64,000 nucleotides of DNA, taken from positions 2,571,001 to 2,635,000 of the forward strand of contig NZ_LT899436.1 of the NCBI RefSeq assembly GCF_900198195.1, in the 5' to 3' direction. Source of the DNA: Tenacibaculum jejuense (GTDB lineage: Bacteria > Bacteroidota > Bacteroidia > Flavobacteriales > Flavobacteriaceae). The position numbers and the translations under genes were made by a program. The notes under the pieces were generated by a model, which worked only from the letters and a program-made list of their open reading frames with translations, searched no databases and was not told the DNA's origin. Shown in pieces: positions 32,951-42,331 of this stretch. Every line of letters begins with the position of its first letter. Position 1 is the stretch's first letter.

Positions 32951-35569
32951 ATGAAACAAACCCTAAAAATTTTACAACTTGCTTTAGTATTTTTCTTTGC
33001 ATGGAATATACAAGCGCAAGACGAAGATGTAATGTTTCAAGCTTTCGATTGGAATGTTCAAAATCAACCAGCTGGACAAACTTGGTTCAATGTTGTCACT
33101 CAAAATAGTGCTGAAATAAGTAGTGCTGGTGTCGATTTAATTTGGTTACCTCCAGTAAGTGATTCTGCTGCGCCACAAGGATATTTACCAAGAGAATTGT
33201 ATAACTTCAATAGTGCTTATGGTACAGAAGCTCAATTAAGAGGTTTAATTAATCAATATCATAGCTTAGGAATGAAAATTATTGGAGATATTGTAATTAA
33301 CCATAGAGTTGGTACTAGAGATGCTGTTACTTTTACAAATCCTGCTTGGCCAACAACATTTATTACTGCCGATGATGAAGGAAGGAACTTTGTAAACTTT
33401 CCTGTAGAGTTCAGTATCAATTCTGATTACTTCCCTGGTACAGCTTTAAAAGCTGATGGATCAAATGGAACTTATGGTCCAGCTAGAGATTTAGATCATA
33501 GAAATCCTGCTGTAAGACAAGAAATAAAAAACTGGATGAATTTCTTAAAGAATGATTTAGGATTCGACGGTTGGAGATATGATTTTGTTCATGGATATGA
33601 TCCAATATATAACAAAGAATATAATGATGCTACACAGCCTTACTTTGCTGTAGGAGAATTATTAGAAAGTAGTAGAGTTCAAACAAACAACTGGGTAAAC
33701 TTTACACAACAGTCTTCTTCTGCATTTGACTTTAATACTAAAGTTACTTTACAAGATGCTATTAGAGACAACAATATGTCGTATTTAAGAGATGGACAAG
33801 GAAGACCTTCTGGTATGATTGGTATTAATCCAGGAAAATCGGTAACATTCTTAGATAATCACGATACTGGTTTTGCACAACAATGTTGTGGTTCTAACTA
33901 TGTTTTCCCAGGTGGTGAAACAAACTTAAGGAAAGGATATGCTTACATTCTAACTCACCCAGGTAACCCAATGATTTTCTGGACACATTATTTTGATGCT
34001 GGAAATGGTGTAAGACAAGCAATAAAAGATTTAATAGCAATTAGAAAAGATGTAAGAATTTTTGCAAGTTCATCTATTAATATTGCTGAAGCAAGAAACG
34101 ATGTTTATGCAGCTTACATTGATGGAAGAAATGGAACGATTGCAATGAAACTTGGTGGTGGTAATTGGTCTCCTCAAGGTTCTGGTTGGACTTTACGTAC
34201 TTCTGGAACAGATTATGCAGTTTGGACAAAAGGCGGAACTGTTACACCTCCTCCTCCACCTCCAGCTCAAGTTGATCCTTTTACTGTAAACTTTAAAAAA
34301 CCTAGTGGTTGGGGAAATAATGTAAATGTATATTTATTTGATGCTTCTACAAATGCTATTATTCCTGGAACTTCAGGTTGGCCAGGACAATCAGCTACTA
34401 ATATTAATGGAACTCCATGGTATTCATTACAAGTTAATCCACCTTCTGGTGTAGCAGCTCAAAATATTAGAGTTATTTTTAATGATGGAACTAACCAAAC
34501 TGATGATTTAAGCAGAAGTACTAACGGTTGGTATGATAATGGAACGTGGACGAATAATTGTCCTTCTGATTGTAGTGGAAATCCAAATCCACCAAATACA
34601 AATACTAGATTTACAGTTAATTTCAAAAAACCAAATGGTTGGGGAAATAACATAAATGCTTATTTCTTTGATGCTGGTTCTAATACAACAATTTCTGGAA
34701 CGGCTGGATGGCCAGGACAATCAACTACAAATATTTCAGGAACACCTTGGTATTCTTATGAAGTTGCTATTCCAGCTGGAACTTCATTAAGTAATGTTCG
34801 TGTTATCTTTAATGATGGAAGTAATCAAACTGATGATTTAACAAGAAGCTCAACTGGTTGGTATGATAATGGAACATGGACAAATAATTGCCCTTCTAAT
34901 TGTAGTGGAACTACTACTCCACCTCCGAGCAATAACAATGTTACATTAAACTTTTTAAGAACATCTTCTTGGGGAAATACTGTAAATGTATATTTATACA
35001 ATACGAATACAAATTCTACTTTAGCTGGAACTCCAGCTTGGCCAGGTAGAACAATGCAAAATCAAGCTAGTACTTCTTGGTCTTCAACTTCGTTCACTTT
35101 ACCAAGCAATGTATCTCCTAATAATGTTGGTGTCGTTTTTAATAATGGAAATGGGCAGCAAACTGTTGATTTAAACAGAGGAACATCAGGATGGTTTAGA
35201 ATTACTGGAAGTTCAAGTGGAAAAGCTACAGGAGTTTGGTCTAATTCATGTCCTACAGGATGTATATCTTCAAGACAGATAGCAACAAGTACTACTGATT
35301 TAATAACAGAAAACTCGGTAAGAATTGCTCCTAACCCAATACATCAGAATGGAAACTTATTTATCACGACAACTCAGAAAGGTGTTTTAAAGGTTTCTAT
35401 CATGAATCTATTAGGACAATCTAAAACAGTGTATGAAAAAACTAATAATGCAGGAAATCATACAATTGAATTAAATAATAATGATTTTGGAGCTAAAGGA
35501 ATTTATATTATCTCAACTACTTTAGATAATGTAAATATAACTAAGCCGATAAAAGTCATAAAAAATTAA
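32951..35569 (+). CDS. secreted alpha-amylase (GH13) with three CBM26-like modules and T9SS sorting domain
   Basis: 872 residues. Signal peptide ending near NIQAQ. GH13 catalytic domain from about 25 to 430: GWRYDFVHGY with nucleophile D211, AVGELLES with acid/base E236, and FLDNHDTG with H304-D305. Three modules of 110 residues follow, at about 444, 554 and 664, each with WGNNVNVYLF, GWPGQS and DLSRSTNGWYDNGTW patterns as in starch-binding family 26 modules. The last about 85 residues form a T9SS sorting domain (VRIAPNPIHQNGNLFI ... LNNNDFGAKGIYII ... KVIKN). It should hydrolyse starch or glycogen-like glucans outside the cell. No SusC/SusD genes are nearby. Likely regulated through the twin palindromes upstream. 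Confidence 0.95.
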   Translation: MKQTLKILQLALVFFFAWNIQAQDEDVMFQAFDWNVQNQPAGQTWFNVVTQNSAEISSAGVDLIWLPPVSDSAAPQGYLPRELYNFNSAYGTEAQLRGLINQYHSLGMKIIGDIVINHRVGTRDAVTFTNPAWPTTFITADDEGRNFVNFPVEFSINSDYFPGTALKADGSNGTYGPARDLDHRNPAVRQEIKNWMNFLKNDLGFDGWRYDFVHGYDPIYNKEYNDATQPYFAVGELLESSRVQTNNWVNFTQQSSSAFDFNTKVTLQDAIRDNNMSYLRDGQGRPSGMIGINPGKSVTFLDNHDTGFAQQCCGSNYVFPGGETNLRKGYAYILTHPGNPMIFWTHYFDAGNGVRQAIKDLIAIRKDVRIFASSSINIAEARNDVYAAYIDGRNGTIAMKLGGGNWSPQGSGWTLRTSGTDYAVWTKGGTVTPPPPPPAQVDPFTVNFKKPSGWGNNVNVYLFDASTNAIIPGTSGWPGQSATNINGTPWYSLQVNPPSGVAAQNIRVIFNDGTNQTDDLSRSTNGWYDNGTWTNNCPSDCSGNPNPPNTNTRFTVNFKKPNGWGNNINAYFFDAGSNTTISGTAGWPGQSTTNISGTPWYSYEVAIPAGTSLSNVRVIFNDGSNQTDDLTRSSTGWYDNGTWTNNCPSNCSGTTTPPPSNNNVTLNFLRTSSWGNTVNVYLYNTNTNSTLAGTPAWPGRTMQNQASTSWSSTSFTLPSNVSPNNVGVVFNNGNGQQTVDLNRGTSGWFRITGSSSGKATGVWSNSCPTGCISSRQIATSTTDLITENSVRIAPNPIHQNGNLFITTTQKGVLKVSIMNLLGQSKTVYEKTNNAGNHTIELNNNDFGAKGIYIISTTLDNVNITKPIKVIKN
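34280..35230 (+). repeat. three 330-bp tandem carbohydrate-binding module repeats
   Basis: Units recur with a 330-base (110-residue) period (compare 34526, 34856 and the WGN motif near 34637 and 34967). Copies one and two are closer in DNA than the third. Confidence 0.8.
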
Positions 35570-35596
35570 GTTTTTACTAAATTGAAATAACTAAAA

Positions 35597-35630
35597 AAAA
35601 GATCCCTTGAAAGTACAAGGGATCTTTTTA
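35597..35630. terminator. bidirectional terminator
   Basis: AAAAGATCCCTTG / CAAGGGATCTTTTT hairpin with a 6-base loop between the amylase and the convergent lipoprotein gene. Confidence 0.85.
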
Positions 35631-35632
35631 GT

Positions 35633-36535
35633 TTATGGTAAAAATACTTTTGTATCAGAAACTACTCTAGGATATCCATCATCCTCGTAGGTAAAAGCTG
35701 CTTCTATTCTTGCTCCAAAATAAGCCCCACCAGCTTTCCAGAATAATGTTTTTTGCACACTTTTCTTTCTATCTTCACCTACAAATCCTAATGTATGTCT
35801 ATTTGCAAAATCTCCAATAACCCAAGCTTCATAAGCTATACCTGCAAACCACATTTCATCATCCTTCCATTTTCTTCTTTTCTTTTTTCTTCCTTTAATT
35901 TTAATTCCTACAGAAGCATAACCAACATATCCTCTATTCCAACCAATTAAATGCGCACTTAAATGCGTTACTCCTAAATTAGCTCTAGTACCATTAAGAT
36001 TAAAGAAATCTCCGTCATAAGGTTCTGTTTTTTGTAAGTCTTCTCTTTTTAGTAACGAATTATCATCATTACCAAAATCTATAGCATATGATTTCAAATT
36101 ATCTTTGTTTAACCATGCCAATTCATTATTCTTAATATTATTCTTATTGGTAATCAACTCTTCTGAGTGTCCAATTTTATGAGCTTCTTCACCAACAATA
36201 TAAACCCCATCTTTATTAAGAATTGTTGCAAATATATCATCTGGTACATTGATATAGTTTTTTTCATGTAATTCATCTAGAGTTAAATCTTTGGTCTTTA
36301 AATACAATGAATTATTAAAGCCAATTTCAGTAAGCCAAGCAATACGTTCTTCATCAGACATACTATGTAAAGTTTCGAGTTGACTTGTAAATACATCCGT
36401 ATCTTTGAAAACTAAGATTCCATCTTCGACTTTAACTAAAGCGTCATTTAAAGATTCTTCATTTTCTAATTCGTTGCTACAAGAGTACACTATAAGTACT
36501 AATAGCAATAATAACAATTGAAAGTTTTTTTTCAT
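35633..36535 (-). CDS. hypothetical lipoprotein
   Basis: 300 residues. Lipobox in LLLLVLIVYSCSNE. The first 130 residues are acidic and helical (VFTSQLETLHSMSDEERIAWLTEIGFNNSLYL); the second half is beta-like with a strongly basic patch GIKIKGRKKKRRKWKDDEMWF followed by AGIAYEAWVIGDFANRHTLGFVG, with several glycine/aromatic patterns. No known domain recognised. It is a single gene with its own promoter region, in which a 15-bp inverted repeat surrounds the likely -7 element. It may be exported to the outer membrane surface. Function unknown. Confidence 0.72.
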   Translation of the reverse strand: MKKNFQLLLLLLVLIVYSCSNELENEESLNDALVKVEDGILVFKDTDVFTSQLETLHSMSDEERIAWLTEIGFNNSLYLKTKDLTLDELHEKNYINVPDDIFATILNKDGVYIVGEEAHKIGHSEELITNKNNIKNNELAWLNKDNLKSYAIDFGNDDNSLLKREDLQKTEPYDGDFFNLNGTRANLGVTHLSAHLIGWNRGYVGYASVGIKIKGRKKKRRKWKDDEMWFAGIAYEAWVIGDFANRHTLGFVGEDRKKSVQKTLFWKAGGAYFGARIEAAFTYEDDGYPRVVSDTKVFLP

Positions 36536-36537
36536 GA

Positions 36538-36584
36538 TAAAAGTTTTTAGTTTCCATTCAAATTATACCAACTAAAAACTTTTA
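36538..36584 (-). promoter_or_regulatory. 15-bp perfect inverted repeat around the lipoprotein promoter
   Basis: Arms TAAAAGTTTTTAGTT (36538-36552) and its exact complement at 36570-36584, spacer 17 bases. The spacer on the minus strand reads GGTATAATTTGAATGGA, a plausible -7 region. Confidence 0.55.
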
Positions 36585-36842
36585 ATTATTTATCCCTTAG
36601 CAATGTTATCAACTATGATAAAAAAGACAATAATTTTATCATTTTCAAAACTGATCCCTTTTTCTTGGGGATCAAATTGATAGTTTGTGGGATAAAATTT
36701 TTATACTTATTTCAAAAAATTAAAGTTAAAAACTAGTGTTTTTATTTAGCTATTGTACTTTTATTATTAAAAAATAGGATATAAAAAAACTGCCTTAAAA
36801 CAATTGTCTTAAAGCAGTTTACTTTTTTATGAATTAGAAAAA
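36585..36842. other. intergenic region with short inverted repeats, otherwise no gene seen
   Basis: Contains TGATCCC/GGGGATCA (about 36652-36674) and TTTATCCC...GGGATAAA (about 36590-36695) inverted repeats with no T run, then the glyA terminator. I see no ORF with coding character. Confidence 0.4.
36783..36821 (-). terminator. terminator after glyA
   Basis: On the minus strand AAACTGCTTTAAGAC / GTTTTAAGGCAGTTT (with G-T pairs) followed by a T run, after the glyA stop at 36843. Confidence 0.75.
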
Positions 36843-38117
36843 TTACATCACGAATAGTCTTCTATGATGCATTAAATCTTGCACCTTTTCTCCTATCTCA
36901 TGTAGTTTTTCATCATTATCAGCATTTTGTATCGCCTCATCTATTAAGTTCACTACAGCTAGCATATCTTCTTCAACTAAACCTCTTGTAGTAATAGCTG
37001 GAGTTCCAATTCTAATTCCAGATGTTACAAACGGTGACTCAGTATCAAAAGGAACCATGTTTTTATTTACAGTAATTTCTGCCTTACCTAAAGCTATTTC
37101 AGCATCTTTTCCAGTAATTCCTTTGTTTCTAAGATCTATTAACATCATATGGTTGTCTGTTCCTCCAGAAATAATATGATATCCTTTTTCTACAAATATA
37201 GCGGCCATTGCTTGAGCATTTGCTCTTACTTGAATTTGATACTCTAAGAATTCGTCTGTTAAAGCTTCTCCAAAGGCAACTGCTTTAGCTGCAATTACGT
37301 GCTCTAATGGTCCTCCTTGATTTCCTGGGAAAACTGCACTATTTAATAACGTTGACATTTTCTTTAGTTTTCCACTTTTCAGTTTTAAACCGAATGGATT
37401 TTCAAAGTCTTTACCAATCATAATCATACCACCTCTTGGTCCACGTAATGTTTTGTGAGTTGTAGTAGTTACAATATGACAATGAGGTAATGGATCACTT
37501 AAAATACCTTTTGCAATTAATCCTGATGGGTGAGAAATATCTGCCATTAAAACAGCTCCTACGCTATCTGCTATTTCGCGGAAACGTTTGAAATCCATAT
37601 CTCTAGAGTAAGCAGAAGCACCGGCAATAATTAATTTTGGTTTGTGCTCTTTAGCTTGACTTTCGATATGATCATAATCTAATAAACCTGTTTCCTTATC
37701 AACTCCGTAAAAAACAGGATTATATAATTTCCCTGAGAAATTTACTGGTGATCCATGAGTTAAATGTCCTCCATGAGCTAAATCAAAACCTAAAATAGTG
37801 TCTCCTGGTTGTAAACATGCTGCAAAAACTGCTGTATTTGCCTGACTTCCTGAGTGAGGTTGTACATTAACATATTCAGCACCAAAAAGCTCTTTAGCTC
37901 TATCAATTGCAATCTGTTCTACTACATCAACTACTTCACATCCTCCATAGTAACGTTTACCAGGATAACCTTCAGCATACTTATTAGTTAATACAGATCC
38001 TTGAGCTTTCATTACTTGCTCACTTGCAAAATTTTCAGAAGCAATCAACTCTAAACCATTAAGCTGACGCTCTTTCTCTTCCTGAATTAAATCAAATATT
38101 TGATGATCTTGTTGCAT
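36843..38117 (-). CDS. glyA: serine hydroxymethyltransferase
   Basis: 424 residues. It interconverts serine and glycine with transfer of the hydroxymethyl carbon to tetrahydrofolate, feeding purine and methionine synthesis. Motifs: [49 protein letters not shown], and the PLP-binding [17 protein letters not shown] with the lysine at K222. C-terminal [16 protein letters not shown]. Last gene of the proline dehydrogenase - LETM1-like - glyA run; only 10 bases separate it from the small upstream gene. A terminator follows. Functionally linked to gcvT in this window. Confidence 0.98.
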   Translation of the reverse strand: MQQDHQIFDLIQEEKERQLNGLELIASENFASEQVMKAQGSVLTNKYAEGYPGKRYYGGCEVVDVVEQIAIDRAKELFGAEYVNVQPHSGSQANTAVFAACLQPGDTILGFDLAHGGHLTHGSPVNFSGKLYNPVFYGVDKETGLLDYDHIESQAKEHKPKLIIAGASAYSRDMDFKRFREIADSVGAVLMADISHPSGLIAKGILSDPLPHCHIVTTTTHKTLRGPRGGMIMIGKDFENPFGLKLKSGKLKKMSTLLNSAVFPGNQGGPLEHVIAAKAVAFGEALTDEFLEYQIQVRANAQAMAAIFVEKGYHIISGGTDNHMMLIDLRNKGITGKDAEIALGKAEITVNKNMVPFDTESPFVTSGIRIGTPAITTRGLVEEDMLAVVNLIDEAIQNADNDEKLHEIGEKVQDLMHHRRLFVM

Positions 38118-38127
38118 TGTTGTTTTG

Positions 38128-38421
38128 TTATTTTAAATCTTCTATGTCTTTTCTAAAAGAACTTGGTAAAATTGTAGGAATCAATTTCACCAACAAAGGT
38201 AATAATAAAGAACCTCCTGGTAATAAGAAAATAGCAAAAGCTGGTATTGTTTTACAAATATCTAATAATTGTTCTTTTATCTTACTTTTTTCTTCAGTAG
38301 ATAACTTTGTTGTTGCAGACTTTTTTAATAGTAAAATAAGTTCTTTACTCTCTTTCAATTCGTATAAAAATCGTACTTTATTTTTATGAAGTAAAGCCTT
38401 TATTTCTTCTACTGTTGTCAT
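38128..38421 (-). CDS. small LETM1-like protein
   Basis: 97 residues. Helical N-terminus ([29 protein letters not shown]) then a hydrophobic helical part with the distinctive [32 protein letters not shown], which resembles the ribosome-binding/LETM1 family core. LETM1 proteins in mitochondria affect cation exchange and ribosome association; what short bacterial forms do is not known. Starts inside the stop of proline dehydrogenase (TAATG, 1-base overlap) and ends 10 bases before glyA, so it belongs to that operon. Confident as a gene, moderate as family. Confidence 0.75.
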   Translation of the reverse strand: MTTVEEIKALLHKNKVRFLYELKESKELILLLKKSATTKLSTEEKSKIKEQLLDICKTIPAFAIFLLPGGSLLLPLLVKLIPTILPSSFRKDIEDLK

Positions 38422-39584
38422 TAAAGTTTTCTACGCTTTTTTTCTGTTTTAAGTAAATTTAGTTCTCGTGAAGTTTGCCCTTCTACAGATGTATTTTCTT
38501 CTGCTCTTCTAATTAAGTATGGCATCACATCTCTAACTGGACCAAATGGAACATATTTGGCAACATTATAGCCTTCTTTGGCTAGATTAAAACTAATGTG
38601 ATCACTCATTCCATATAATTGACCAAACCACATTCGTTTATCTTCTTTTTCGATGTTGTACTTGTCTGCTAATTCCATAAGTAAATAAGAACTTTCCTCA
38701 TTATGTGTCCCAGCGAACAAAGCCATATTCTTGTGCTCCATCATGTACAAAATAGCTTCGTCATAATTCTTATCTGTTAGCTCTTTTGTCTTACAAATAG
38801 GAGAAAGATAACCAAACTCTTCTGCTCTGGCTCTTTCCTTTTCCATGTAAGCACCTCGAACTACTTTCATACCAATATGAAATCCTTTTTGGTGTGCTCT
38901 TTGGTGTAATGCTTTTAAATACTCCATACGATCATGACGATACATTTGTAATGTATTAAATACAATAGCTTTTTCTTTATTGTATTTTTCCATTAGCTCT
39001 TCTACCAAATCATCTGCAGCATCTTGCATCCAACTTTCTTCTGCGTCAATTAATAAAGGAACATCTTTGCTATATGCTAATTCACATACACTATGAAATC
39101 TAGCTTTAACTCGCTCCCATTCGTCTTTTTCTTCAGAAGTTAATTCTTTTTGTTCTCCTATTTTTTGGTACAAACCAAATCGTCCAAAACCTGTCGGTTT
39201 AAAAACTGCAAAAGGAATAGAATCTTTTTCTTCAGAGAACTTAATAATATTTTCAATAGTTTCTACAGCACTATCAAAACTCTCCTCTTCTTCCTTTCCT
39301 TCAACAGAATAATCTAAAACACTATGGACATTTCCTTTGTTGTACATTTTTTCGATATTAGGAATACAATCTTCTTCCGTTATTCCTCCACAAAAATGAT
39401 CGAATACTGTAGAACGAATTAAACCTTCAACAGGTAAATGCGCTTTTAAAGCAAAATTTGTAACAGCAGTTCCTATTTTTACCATAGGTTGACTCTGTAT
39501 TAAGCGAAATAAAAAATGAGCTCTTTCTAACTCAGAATCAGTTTTTAATTTAAACGCTACTTCGGTATTTTCAAAAAGTTTCAT
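38421..39584 (-). CDS. proline dehydrogenase
   Basis: 387 residues from the ATG at 39584; a longer frame starting at 39638 would run through the promoter region and adds an odd hydrophobic leader, so I reject it. A single-domain FAD-dependent PRODH barrel that oxidises proline to pyrroline-5-carboxylate: VFDHFCGG, FAVFKPTGFGR, LLIDAEESWMQDAADD, FNTLQMYRHDRMEYL, GMKVVRGAYMEKERARA, AGTHNEESSYLL and WFGQLYGMSDHISFNL are the family blocks. The P5C dehydrogenase half of PutA is absent, as usual in Bacteroidota. First gene of a three-gene operon with its own -7 element at 39616. Confidence 0.93.
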   Translation of the reverse strand: MKLFENTEVAFKLKTDSELERAHFLFRLIQSQPMVKIGTAVTNFALKAHLPVEGLIRSTVFDHFCGGITEEDCIPNIEKMYNKGNVHSVLDYSVEGKEEEESFDSAVETIENIIKFSEEKDSIPFAVFKPTGFGRFGLYQKIGEQKELTSEEKDEWERVKARFHSVCELAYSKDVPLLIDAEESWMQDAADDLVEELMEKYNKEKAIVFNTLQMYRHDRMEYLKALHQRAHQKGFHIGMKVVRGAYMEKERARAEEFGYLSPICKTKELTDKNYDEAILYMMEHKNMALFAGTHNEESSYLLMELADKYNIEKEDKRMWFGQLYGMSDHISFNLAKEGYNVAKYVPFGPVRDVMPYLIRRAEENTSVEGQTSRELNLLKTEKKRRKL

Positions 39585-39615
39585 TAATAGTAGTACCAAG
39601 TTTACTTTATTCTGA

Positions 39616-39623
39616 CAAATATA
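39616..39623 (-). promoter_or_regulatory. -7 element TATATTTG
   Basis: Exact TAnnTTTG on the minus strand, 31 bases from the proline dehydrogenase ATG. Confidence 0.5.
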
Positions 39624-39683
39624 GATGACAACATTCAAATATTTTAATAATTTCTACTTAATTTGCATCTTTTATATCAACCA

Positions 39684-40742
39684 ATGAATACAATTCAAGC
39701 AACTACATATCCTGTACATTTTTCTGACAAAGCATATCAAGAATTAAATTTATATTTAAAAGAAAATACGTATTCATCAATTTTTATTTTAGTTGATGAT
39801 AATACCTTTGAATGTTGCTATCCTAAATTTATACAACGCTTAGAAACCGACTTAAAAATTGAATTAATCCAAATCGATCCAGGAGAAATTCATAAGAATT
39901 TAGATACTTGTTTAGGCGTTTGGAATGTAATGACTGAATTAGGTGCGGATCGTAAAAGTTTATTAATTACACTTGGTGGTGGTGTAATTACTGATTTAGG
40001 TGGATTTGTTGCTTCTACATTTAAAAGAGGAATTGATTTTATTAATATTCCTACGACATTACTTTCTATGGTAGATGCTTCTGTTGGTGGAAAAACTGGA
40101 GTAGATTTAGGAGTATTGAAAAATCAAATTGGTGTATTTGCTAATCCGCAAATGGTTATAGTAGATCCTGAATATTTACATACATTAGATCCTCGTGAAA
40201 TTCGTTCGGGTACTGCAGAAATTATCAAATATGGTATGACGCACGATATTCGTTTGTTTAATCAAATAAAAGATAATACTGAGTTAAATATTGTTGATTT
40301 AATACATCGTTCTGTAGAAATTAAAAATGAAGTTGTAACTGAAGATCCTAAAGAAAAAGGCTTACGTAAAGTTTTAAACTGGGGACATACAATTGGACAC
40401 GCTGTTGAATCTTACTTTTTAGATGCTGAACACAAAGAAAATCTTACTCATGGTGAAGCTATAGCTATAGGAATGGTTTGTGAAGCTTATTTATCTTCTA
40501 GAATTTTAAATTTCCCTGAAGAAAAAATAGCTGAAATTAAAAACGCGATTGTAAATATTTATGGGAAAATTGAAATTTTACCTGAAGATATAAACCCCAT
40601 AATGGCTTTACTAATTCACGATAAAAAAAACGAAGCAGGTATTGTTAAGTTTGTTTTATTAAATGATTATGAAGATTTCGAACTAAGCTGTGAAGCTTCT
40701 GAAGAATTAATTCGTGAAAGTATTAACTTTTATATAAACTAA
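39684..40742 (+). CDS. aroB: 3-dehydroquinate synthase
   Basis: 352 residues from the ATG at 39684; a TTG at 39663 is less likely. It converts DAHP to 3-dehydroquinate in the shikimate pathway. NAD-binding ITLGGGVITDLGGFVASTFKRGIDFINIPTTLLSMVDASVGGKTGVD is clear in the N-terminal half (quoted here only as its consensus parts GGGVITDLGGF and DASVGGKTG), and the metal-site region EIIKYGMTHD, LNWGHTIGHAVE and LTHGEAIAIGM supply the zinc ligands. Divergent from proline dehydrogenase, single gene. Confidence 0.97.
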   Translation: MNTIQATTYPVHFSDKAYQELNLYLKENTYSSIFILVDDNTFECCYPKFIQRLETDLKIELIQIDPGEIHKNLDTCLGVWNVMTELGADRKSLLITLGGGVITDLGGFVASTFKRGIDFINIPTTLLSMVDASVGGKTGVDLGVLKNQIGVFANPQMVIVDPEYLHTLDPREIRSGTAEIIKYGMTHDIRLFNQIKDNTELNIVDLIHRSVEIKNEVVTEDPKEKGLRKVLNWGHTIGHAVESYFLDAEHKENLTHGEAIAIGMVCEAYLSSRILNFPEEKIAEIKNAIVNIYGKIEILPEDINPIMALLIHDKKNEAGIVKFVLLNDYEDFELSCEASEELIRESINFYIN

Positions 40743-40920
40743 AACACTGATAAAACTGAAAATAACTACAATTAATGCTGTCAATAGTTTACTAATGATG
40801 GCATTTTTTCGTTTTAATATCCTGTAGATTAAGTTTAAAATATTATAACTTCTAATTAACCAATTCGTTCTTTCTGCGTTATAAATTTAGATTTCAAATA
40901 TTAACCTTAAATCTAATCGC

Positions 40921-42261
40921 ATGAAAAAATTTTTACTTTTTACCTCTTTATTACTTTGTTTCTATTCATTTGCTCATAGAGTAGATATTGGATATGAAAT
41001 AGTGAACTTAAGTTCTAACTATCGTACAGCAAAAAATATTTTTTGCAATCAAAACCCTAACCTTTTGAATAAAAGAAAAATTAACTTGATTTCAGATGGT
41101 AATCATGAAGAATTAACTGTCGGAAAAATGTTTTGGTTTGAAAATGATGGTAATCCTATGTATATCTACATTGCTAGAAAAAACGCCAGCTCATTTAGAG
41201 ACAGGGATTCTTTTTTATTTTCTGATTTCAGACTACAAAACTTCATTTGTGAGGATACAAAATCTTATGATGCTAGAAACTTAGGGACCAATGCCTTTTT
41301 AGCAAATCAAATCTATTGTAATCAAAATCCAGCTACTGCAGGTTCTCGTATGGATTTAAATGTTAGTGAACCTAGAGGAAGTAGTAGGTTAGCTCCAGGA
41401 AAAATCTATAAATTTAATGATGAAGGAACTGTAAGATATATTTACATTGTTAGAACAAGAAATGGCGAATTTAGAGATCGTGACACTTTTTCGAAATCTG
41501 ATTTTTCTTTACAAAATATTACTTGTGAAGACACTAAATCTTATGACGCCAGAAACTTAGGAACCAATGCTTTTTTAGCAAATCAAATCTATTGCAATCA
41601 AAATCCAGCTACTGCAGGTTCTCGTATGGATTTAAATGTTGGTGAACCTAGAGGAAGTAGTAGATTAACTCCAGGAAAAATCTATAAATTTAACGATGAA
41701 GGAACTGTAAGATATATTTATATTGTTAGAACAAGAAATGGTGAGTTTAGAGATCGTGACACTTTTTCGAAATCTGATTTTTCTTTACAAAATATTATTT
41801 GTGAAGACACTAAATCTTATGACGCTAGAAACTTAGGGACAAATCCTTTTATTATTCAAAATATTTATTGCAATCAAAATCCGGCTACAGCAGGTTCTCG
41901 TATGGATTTAAATGTTAGTGAACCTAAAGGAAGTAATAGATTAATTTCAGGAAGAATTTATAGGTTTAATGATGAAGGAACTATAAGATATGTATACATC
42001 ATTAGATCTAGATCAGGAGAATTCAGAGATCGTGATACTTTCTCTAAGTCTGATTTCACTTTACAAAACTATTTTTGTGAAGATGATTATGATGATTTTT
42101 TAAGAAAAATAACTATTTATAACAAGAAAGGAATAAAAGTTAAAGAGCAAAAAATTAATCATATAGATGAAGAAAAATCATTATTAAAAACTCTACCTAA
42201 AGGACTTTATTTTATCAAAGATGATAATGGTAATTCTAAAAAGATATTTAAACAAAATTAA
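40921..42261 (+). CDS. T9SS-type secreted protein with four 92-residue repeats
   Basis: 446 residues. Signal peptide (MKKFLLFTSLLLCFYSFAH). Four units with an exact 92-residue (276-base) period, from about residue 19: the first is diverged, two and three are almost identical in DNA, the fourth is intermediate. Consensus pieces: YDARNLGTNAFLANQIYCNQ, AGSRMDLNVSEPRGSSRL, GKIYKFNDEGTVRYIYIVR, and GEFRDRDTFSKSDFSLQNI-C-ED. Two cysteines per unit could form disulfides. The tail (ITIYNKKGIKVKEQKI ... LPKGLYFIKDDNG ... KKIFKQN) looks like a T9SS sorting domain. No enzyme motif. Design echoes the protein at 3724. Function unknown, perhaps surface adhesion or ion binding. Confidence 0.85.
   Translation: MKKFLLFTSLLLCFYSFAHRVDIGYEIVNLSSNYRTAKNIFCNQNPNLLNKRKINLISDGNHEELTVGKMFWFENDGNPMYIYIARKNASSFRDRDSFLFSDFRLQNFICEDTKSYDARNLGTNAFLANQIYCNQNPATAGSRMDLNVSEPRGSSRLAPGKIYKFNDEGTVRYIYIVRTRNGEFRDRDTFSKSDFSLQNITCEDTKSYDARNLGTNAFLANQIYCNQNPATAGSRMDLNVGEPRGSSRLTPGKIYKFNDEGTVRYIYIVRTRNGEFRDRDTFSKSDFSLQNIICEDTKSYDARNLGTNPFIIQNIYCNQNPATAGSRMDLNVSEPKGSNRLISGRIYRFNDEGTIRYVYIIRSRSGEFRDRDTFSKSDFTLQNYFCEDDYDDFLRKITIYNKKGIKVKEQKINHIDEEKSLLKTLPKGLYFIKDDNGNSKKIFKQN
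40975..42078 (+). repeat. four tandem 276-bp coding repeats
   Basis: Units at 40975-41250 (diverged), 41251-41526, 41527-41802 and 41803-42078; each boundary lies at the conserved GAxGA(T/C)AC codons of CEDTKS, and the period is exactly 276 bases. Confidence 0.9.
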
Positions 42262-42284
42262 AATTCTTTTTCGCTTAAAGATTA

Positions 42285-42316
42285 AAAAAGCTAATGTGTA
42301 ACACATTAGCTTTTTG
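42285..42316. terminator. bidirectional terminator
   Basis: AAAAAGCTAATGTG / CACATTAGCTTTTT hairpin between two convergent genes, with T runs on both sides. Confidence 0.85.
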
Positions 42317-42331
42317 CTTTTTCATATCTAT

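Noticed and set aside
34459..34720. Two overlapping open frames on the minus strand inside the amylase repeats
   Set aside because: They mirror the CBM26 coding repeats, have no promoter or signal and overlap a well-supported gene.
32951..35569. Polysaccharide utilisation locus around the amylase
   Set aside because: No SusC/SusD pair or other glycoside hydrolase is adjacent; the TonB receptor at 58746 is Oar-like and far away.
39585..39638. Longer N-terminus for proline dehydrogenase
   Set aside because: It would overlap the -7 element at 39616 and adds a hydrophobic leader foreign to this cytoplasmic enzyme.
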